Position numbers and translations under genes: made by a program
The notes under the pieces: model-generated
Told to the model about the DNA's origin: nothing
Databases searched by the model: none
Seen by the model: only the letters and a program-made list of their open reading frames with translations
Origin: Zoogloea sp041904905
GTDB taxonomy: Bacteria > Pseudomonadota > Gammaproteobacteria > Burkholderiales > Rhodocyclaceae
NCBI RefSeq assembly: GCF_041904905.1
Contig: NZ_JAYRMI010000012.1
Location: 1-64,000, forward strand
Direction of reading: 5' to 3'
Length of the DNA stretch: 64,000 bases
Part shown: positions 56,628-64,000 of the stretch, piece by piece
How positions within the stretch are numbered: position 1 is the first letter of the stretch
Layout of the letters: each line of letters starts with the position of its first letter

Positions 56628-57361
56628 GCGCTCAGGAAGATTCCTTCATCTCCCACCTCGTCGAGCTGCGGGACCGCCTGCTGCGGGCGGTTGTCGCCGT
56701 GGTGGCGGTCTTCGTCTGCCTGATGCCCTGGGCCGGCGATATCTACGACATCCTGGCCCACCCGATGATGCAGGCCCTGCCCGAGGGGACGCGGATGATC
56801 GCCACCGGGGTAGTGACGCCATTCTTCGTGCCGATGAAGGTCACCCTGCTGGTGGCCTTCGTGGTCGCGCTGCCTTTCGTGCTCTACCAAGCCTGGTGCT
56901 TCATCGCGCCTGGCCTGTACGCCCACGAGAAGCGCCTGGGCCTGCCGCTGGTGGTGGGCAGCACGATCCTGTTCCTGGCGGGGATGGCGTTCTGCTATTT
57001 CTTCGTGTTCGGCACGGTGTTCAAGTTCATCGCCCAGTTTGCGCCCAAGAGCATCACCCCGGCGCCGGACATCGAGCAGTACCTGGCCTTTGTGATGTCG
57101 ATGTTCCTGGCCTTCGGCATCACCTTCGAGGTGCCGGTGTTCGTGATCGTGCTCACCAAGATGGGCATCGTGGATGTGGCCAAGCTGAAGGAGGCGCGGC
57201 CCTACGTGATCGTGGGCGCCTTCGTGATCGCCGCGGTGGTCACCCCGCCGGATGTGGTCTCCCAGCTATTGCTGGCGATCCCGATGTGCCTGCTCTACGA
57301 GCTGGGGGTCTTCCTGGCCCGTTTCGTCACCCGTCGCGAGCCCGAAGCGCTGCCCGAGTGA
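56624..57361 (+). CDS. tatC: Twin-arginine translocase subunit TatC
   Basis: 245 residues, six membrane helices. Core receptor of the Tat system. Conserved segments are SFISHLVELRDRLLRAV (first cytoplasmic loop), LLVAFVVALPFVLYQAWCFIAPGLYAHEKR, GITFEVPVFVIVLTKMGIVDVAKLKEARPYVIVGAFVIAAVVTPPDVVSQLLLAIPMCLLYELGVFLAR. The E-L-R and the glutamate of F-E-V-P are intact. Followed by a terminator and convergent ychF. Confidence 0.97.
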   Translation: MSAQEDSFISHLVELRDRLLRAVVAVVAVFVCLMPWAGDIYDILAHPMMQALPEGTRMIATGVVTPFFVPMKVTLLVAFVVALPFVLYQAWCFIAPGLYAHEKRLGLPLVVGSTILFLAGMAFCYFFVFGTVFKFIAQFAPKSITPAPDIEQYLAFVMSMFLAFGITFEVPVFVIVLTKMGIVDVAKLKEARPYVIVGAFVIAAVVTPPDVVSQLLLAIPMCLLYELGVFLARFVTRREPEALPE

Positions 57362-57403
57362 GCAAGGCAAAGGGCGCCGCAGCGCCCAGTGTGCAATACC
57401 GAC

Positions 57404-57432
57404 AGGGCGCCCCGCGGGGCGCCCTTCGTTTT
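57404..57432 (+). terminator. Intrinsic terminator after tatC
   Basis: AGGGCGCCC (57404-57412), loop CGCG, GGGCGCCCT (57417-57425), then TCGTTTT. It lies 42 bases after the tatC stop and just before the convergent ychF end. Confidence 0.75.
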
Positions 57433-57435
57433 GGC

Positions 57436-58527
<1,092 letters not shown>

Positions 58528-58577
58528 GGAATTCCTTTGATGTTCAGAGGCTTCCGGCGAGCGTGCCGGAAAACCCG

Positions 58578-59026
58578 CTATTGTAAAGCGGCTTTCGGTT
58601 CACCCAAAGGGGGGCGTGCCGCGTCGAGGTGGTCGCCGGCGATGTTGACGCTGACCGGGAGGTGGATGCCGCGGGCGGCCCATGGGTCTATCTGCCGCAG
58701 GGCTTCGCCGAGCACCCACTGGCCGAGCCGTTGGCTATGGGGTGGCCTTCGATGTGGGGCTGGAAGCGGCCGGGCAGGCGCTGGCGGTCGGTGGGATGCG
58801 CCCGGCGCAGGCGCGCCTCGACGCCGGTCACGGTGCCCAGCCGCAGGTTGACCTTGGGCTGGCAGTCGAGCCGGAACTCGCCCCGGTCGAGCGCCTGTTC
58901 GCCCACGCCGACGGTGAGCGCGATGCGGGCCGAGGAGACGGCCAGCGAGATCGGTACGATGAGCAGCAGGACCCGGCGCCCGTATGCCGGCTCAAGGGCG
59001 GATGGGCTCCGGTCGGGGGCGGACAT
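58578..59026 (-). pseudogene. Decayed GGDEF-EAL protein remnant
   Basis: Read on the minus strand, the first frame has a possible GGDEF tail (VPISLAVSSARIALTVGV) directly joined to an EAL domain start (QALDRGEFRLDCQPKVNLRLG, GVEARLRRAHP), then runs out at TGA near 58690. About 30 bases earlier a shift to another frame continues the EAL domain: W-V-L-G-E-A-L-R-Q-I-D-P-W, then LPVSVNIAGDHLDAAR, ending at TAG 58578-58580. Much of both domains is missing. This is a frameshifted, truncated cyclic-di-GMP turnover gene, not an active enzyme. Confidence 0.75.
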
Positions 59027-59080
59027 CGGCGGCGGTGGGGAGGGGCCGGTCGTCGGGCTGCGCCGCGCACTGCAGCCCTT

Positions 59081-60781
<1,701 letters not shown>

Positions 60782-60862
60782 TTTGGGAGAGGCGCGAGGG
60801 ATGAGGGATGGGAGGGGGCGGGCTCGCCCCTACTCCGTGCGGCTTACTTCCGCCCGATCATG

Positions 60863-62077
60863 TCAGATCCGGGCGGTGGTGAGGTGCGGGGCACCCCAGG
60901 TGGTGCGCCAGCGACGCTTGACCGCGGTGAGGCCGATCAGGGCGGCGATGGCCAGGGCGGCGAAGATCAGGAAGCCGGCCTGGTAGCTGCCGGTAGCCTG
61001 CTTGCTGTAGCCCAGGCTGGAGGCGAGGTAGAAGCCGCCGACGCCGCCGGCCATGCCCACCAGGCCGGTCATCACGCCGATCTCCTTGCGGAAGCGCTGG
61101 GGCACCAGCTGGAACACCGCACCGTTACCCATGCCCAGGGACAGCATCGCGCACACGAACACCGCCAGGGCCTGCCAGGCTTCGGGCAGGCCAAAGCTGA
61201 CGATGGCGAGGAAGAGGGCGGCCAGCACGTACATGGCGGTCAGGCTCTTGATGCCGCCGATGCGGTCGGCCACGTTGCCGCCGATGGGGCGCACCAGGCT
61301 GCCGGCGAACACGCAGGCGGCGGTGAAGAAGCCGGCCATCTTCGGGTCGAGCCCATACTGGGTGTTGAAGTAGATGGTGAGGGAGGAGGCCAGGCCGACG
61401 AAGCCGCCGAAGGTGACCGAGTAGAAGAACATGAACCACCAGGCGTCCTTGTCGCGCAGCACCGCGAGGTATTCGGTGAGGGACTTGGCGGGCGGGCACT
61501 CGGGCGCGTCCTTGGCCAGCACCAGGTACAGCACGAAGACGATGGACAGCGGGATCAGCGCCAGCCCGAAGACGTTCACCCAGCCGAAGGCGGCGGCGAG
61601 GCCCGGCCCGAACAGGGCGGCCAGGGCCGTGCCGGAGTTGCCGGCGCCGGCGATGCCCAGTGCGGTGCCCTGGTGCTCCGGCGGATACCAGCGGGACGCC
61701 AGCGGCAGGGCCACCGCGAAGGAGGCGCCGGCCACCCCGAGGAACAGGCCCAGGGTGAGCACCTGGGCGTAGCTGTGGATGCCGAACTGCCAGGCCACGG
61801 TGAGGGCGATCAGGACGATGACCTGACCGATGGCGCCGGCCATCTTGGGCTTGAGGTGGTCCACCAGCACGCCCATCACCAGCCGCAGGAGGGCGCCGGC
61901 GAGCACCGGGGTGGCGACCATCAGGCCCTTCTGGGTGTGGTCGAGGGCCAGGTCCTTGGCGATCTGCACGCCCAGGGGGCCGAGCAGCACCCACACCATG
62001 AAGGCCAGGTCGAAGTAGAGGAAGGCGGCCAGCAGCGTGGGTGTGTGACCGGCCTTGAGGAATGATTTGCGATCCAT
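60863..62077 (-). CDS. Nitrate/nitrite transporter, NarK/NasA family (MFS)
   Basis: 404 residues from ATG 62077, 12 membrane helices. Family motifs are FDLAFMVWVLLGPLGVQIAKDLAL (helix 1), GIAGAGNSGTALAALFGPGLAAAFGWVNVFGLALIP, where G-x-G-N-S-G is the nitrate signature, and GMGNGAVFQLVPQRFRKEIGVMTGLVGMAGGVGGFYL (second nitrate signature). The short length and neighbouring NirB-like gene favour assimilatory NasA over respiratory NarK. The NirB-like gene ends 187 bases upstream and the kinase-phosphatase fusion follows. Imports nitrate or exchanges nitrate and nitrite. Confidence 0.92.
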   Translation of the reverse strand: MDRKSFLKAGHTPTLLAAFLYFDLAFMVWVLLGPLGVQIAKDLALDHTQKGLMVATPVLAGALLRLVMGVLVDHLKPKMAGAIGQVIVLIALTVAWQFGIHSYAQVLTLGLFLGVAGASFAVALPLASRWYPPEHQGTALGIAGAGNSGTALAALFGPGLAAAFGWVNVFGLALIPLSIVFVLYLVLAKDAPECPPAKSLTEYLAVLRDKDAWWFMFFYSVTFGGFVGLASSLTIYFNTQYGLDPKMAGFFTAACVFAGSLVRPIGGNVADRIGGIKSLTAMYVLAALFLAIVSFGLPEAWQALAVFVCAMLSLGMGNGAVFQLVPQRFRKEIGVMTGLVGMAGGVGGFYLASSLGYSKQATGSYQAGFLIFAALAIAALIGLTAVKRRWRTTWGAPHLTTARI

Positions 62078-62168
62078 TTTTTGACTCCTGATTACGAACT
62101 GGGTTGGGCGGCGCTGCTTCGGCGCAGCCTGGACTTGATCGGGCGTTGAACTGCGTTCGGGGCACGCG

Positions 62169-62214
62169 CCGGGGGCGGTGGGGGAGACCACCTGGAAGCG
62201 GACACCGCCCCCGG
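62169..62214 (-). other. Strong hairpin between the NirB-like gene and the nitrate transporter gene
   Basis: CCGGGGGCGGTG (62169-62180) pairs perfectly with CACCGCCCCCGG (62203-62214) around a 22-base loop. There is no T-run after it, so it is not a standard terminator. It lies in the 187-base leader of the transporter gene and could be a transcript-stability or antitermination element. Confidence 0.6.
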
Positions 62215-62264
62215 GCGTGATCGTCAAAGGCCGTCGCGGTGGGCGGCCCTGAAACGTCGGCGCG

Positions 62265-64000
62265 TCATGCGGGCCACGGATCCTTGTATCGCTGCTGCGC
62301 AAAGAGCAGCCGGGCGTGGAGGTCGCGGCGCCGATGGGGGTCGTCGAGCACCTGGCGGCGGACCTGATCCATGCCCACGCGATCGAGGTATTGCCCGGCG
62401 GGTTCGAGGAAGTAGGCTTCCTCCCGGTAGAGCTGGATGAAGGCGCCGCTGTATTCCAGCACCGCGTCGTCGTCCTTCACGTCGCAGACGAGGCGGGCGG
62501 TGGCGGCATCGCTGCCGATGTAGAGGGTGTAGCCGGATTCCAGGCCGATCACGCCGACGTCCTTGCCGGCTGAGTTCGGGCAGTCTTGTCGGCAGCCGGA
62601 CACGCCCAGCGCCAGGGGATGGGGGCCCACCACGCCGTCGAGCAAGGTCGCGAGCTTTGCGCCGACCGCGGTGGCGTGGGGCCTGCCGGCGCAGCGCGGG
62701 TCCTGGCCGGAGCAGGTGAACACCGTGGGCGCGCCCGCCGTGGCTGCAGGGGCGGGGTCGCCGGCGTGCGCCTCGACCAGTCGGCGCTGGGGGTCGTCGG
62801 TGGTCTCGTGGGGCCAGCTGGAGCGACAGTAGTAATCGAGGGCGGGACGGCAGGTGGCGCAGCCGTCGGGGGTCTTCCAGCCGAGAAAGCGCTGTGCTTG
62901 GGCGACGGACAGCAGCTTGTGCTCGCGGATCGCCGTGCGTACCTCGCCATGGGTGCGGTCGGTGCAACCGCAGAGGGCGCCTTCCCGCGGGCCGGCGTGG
63001 GGGGCTTCGAGCGGGGCGGGCGAGGGGCTGGCCTCGGTGTGGTCCGCGTCGTCCAGGTGGGCGTTGCCAAACACCAGATGGTCGCGGATGGCGTGGATGT
63101 TCTGGCCGTCCTTCAGCAGCTGGAAGTACCAGGCGCCATCCTTGGTGTCGCCGTAGAGCACCGCGCCCACCAGTTTGTCGTCCTTCAGCACGAGGCGCTT
63201 GTAGATGCCCATGCCGGGGTCGTTGAAGACGATGTCCTCGGTGCCCTCGCCGCCCGAGAAGTCGCCGGCCGAGAACACGTCGATGCCGGTGACCTTGAGC
63301 TTGGTGCTGGTGACCGAGCCCTCGTAGCGGCCGATGCCGTGCATCGCCAGGTGGTTGGCGCACACCTTGGCCTGCTCGAAGAGCGGCGCCACCAGCCCGT
63401 AGGCGGTGCCCCGGTGGGCGGCGCATTCGCCCACCGCGTAGATGGCCGGGTCGTAGGTCTGCAGGGTGTCGGTGACGACGATGCCGCGGTTGCAGTGGAT
63501 GCCGGCCTGTTCGGCGAGCGTCACGTTCGGGCGGACGCCGGCCGCCACGCACACGAGGTCGGCGGGGATGAGGGTGCCGTCCTGGAACCTCACCGCGCTC
63601 ACCCGGCCCGACTCGCCCTTCACCAGTTCGGCGGTCTGGGCCTTCAGCCGGAACTTCATGCCCTTGGCCTCCAGCGCGGCCTGCAGCAGCTTGCCGGCGG
63701 TGCGGTCGAGCTGCCGCTCCATGATCCACTCGGAGAGGTGCACCACCGTCACGTCCATGCCCCGCAGGGCGAGGCCGTTGGCTGCCTCCAGCCCCAGCAG
63801 GCCGGCGCCGATCACCACCGCGTGCTTGTACCGGGCCGCGGCGTCGATCATCTCGTCGGTGTCCTCGATGTCCCGGTAGGAGATCACCCCCGGCAGGTCC
63901 TTGCCCGGGATGGGCGGCATGAAGGGGGTGGAGCCGGTGGCCAGGAGCAGTCGGTCGTAATCGACGGTGATCCGCGCGCCGTCCTTGCCGATGGCGGTGA
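62265..64000 (-). CDS. NirB-like assimilatory nitrite reductase flavoprotein, partial
   Basis: 577 residues to the right edge; the N-terminus is outside. The FAD/NAD domain shows DYDRLLLATGSTPFMPPIPG, VVIGAGLLGLEAANGLALRGMDVTVVH and ADLVCVAAGVRPN. A [2Fe-2S] BFD-like region follows: C-G-C-T-D near 62970 and G-C-A-T-C-R-P-A-L-D-Y-Y. Then come C-S-G-Q-D-P-R-C (62691-62714) and S-G-C-R-Q-D-C-P-N, siroheme/4Fe-4S-type motifs, and a NirB-like end (FIQLYREEAYFLEPAGQYLDR). The ferredoxin-like half-domain usually between BFD and the first Cys pair is almost absent, and that pair is C-x6-C, not C-x5-C. Upstream of the nitrate transporter; nitrite reductase or electron-transfer subunit. Confidence 0.85.
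   Translation of the reverse strand, partial: TAIGKDGARITVDYDRLLLATGSTPFMPPIPGKDLPGVISYRDIEDTDEMIDAAARYKHAVVIGAGLLGLEAANGLALRGMDVTVVHLSEWIMERQLDRTAGKLLQAALEAKGMKFRLKAQTAELVKGESGRVSAVRFQDGTLIPADLVCVAAGVRPNVTLAEQAGIHCNRGIVVTDTLQTYDPAIYAVGECAAHRGTAYGLVAPLFEQAKVCANHLAMHGIGRYEGSVTSTKLKVTGIDVFSAGDFSGGEGTEDIVFNDPGMGIYKRLVLKDDKLVGAVLYGDTKDGAWYFQLLKDGQNIHAIRDHLVFGNAHLDDADHTEASPSPAPLEAPHAGPREGALCGCTDRTHGEVRTAIREHKLLSVAQAQRFLGWKTPDGCATCRPALDYYCRSSWPHETTDDPQRRLVEAHAGDPAPAATAGAPTVFTCSGQDPRCAGRPHATAVGAKLATLLDGVVGPHPLALGVSGCRQDCPNSAGKDVGVIGLESGYTLYIGSDAATARLVCDVKDDDAVLEYSGAFIQLYREEAYFLEPAGQYLDRVGMDQVRRQVLDDPHRRRDLHARLLFAQQRYKDPWPA

Overview
The window looks like chromosomal DNA of a GC-rich betaproteobacterium, most likely Rhodocyclales (the Azoarcus/Thauera/Zoogloea side), with nitrogen fixation and nitrate assimilation. 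The family call rests on the combined gene content: a nif accessory operon under a sigma-54/NifA promoter, an mla locus with mlaA inside it, a his-hinT-tat cluster, and an rpsU-yqeY-dnaG-rpoD operon. It is inference; no marker gene was compared.

Left part (1-8.1 kb): the start of a lipoprotein gene runs off the left edge, followed by a DapB-like protein and a PaiB-like flavoprotein. Bases 2280-3835 are visibly AT-richer than the rest and form a small acquired island: an HTH protein, a 156-bp MITE-like element, the 3' stump of an IS3-family element and a GIY-YIG-type protein. Then comes, on the minus strand, nifV-cysE-TPR gene-nifW-nifZ-nifM, read from a -24/-12 promoter (8111-8125) with a NifA upstream site (8176-8191).

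8.2-24.6 kb is a mosaic: a lone cyclic-nucleotide-binding domain, terC-usp-aroQ, a LysR/MFS pair, an L,D-transpeptidase, a two-gene unit resembling a membrane-active toxin with a polytopic immunity partner, two YceI proteins with cytochrome b561 and a DOPA-dioxygenase-like enzyme facing a LysR regulator, diacylglycerol kinase, MgtA and methylmalonyl-CoA decarboxylase.

24.7-40 kb is housekeeping: tRNA-Ile2(CAT), rpoD, dnaG, yqeY and rpsU (the macromolecular synthesis operon with promoter and internal terminator), tsaD, plsY, folB, an H-NS-like protein, ybaK, ogt, a chalcone-isomerase-like protein, and leuS-lipoprotein-lptE-holA followed by proA.

40.2-57.4 kb runs mostly on the plus strand: mlaFEDACB (retrograde phospholipid transport), an ABC exporter pair, bolA/ibaG, murA, a BCS1-like AAA ATPase, hisGD, an inverted hisC, hisBHAFIE, hinT and tatABC. 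It ends against ychF.

57.4-64 kb: ychF, a decayed GGDEF/EAL pseudogene, then a nitrate assimilation group on the minus strand: a NirB-like flavoprotein lacking a usual internal domain (cut by the right edge), a NarK/NasA nitrate transporter, and a PP2C phosphatase-Ser/Thr kinase fusion. No CRISPR array, rRNA, complete IS or prophage was seen.
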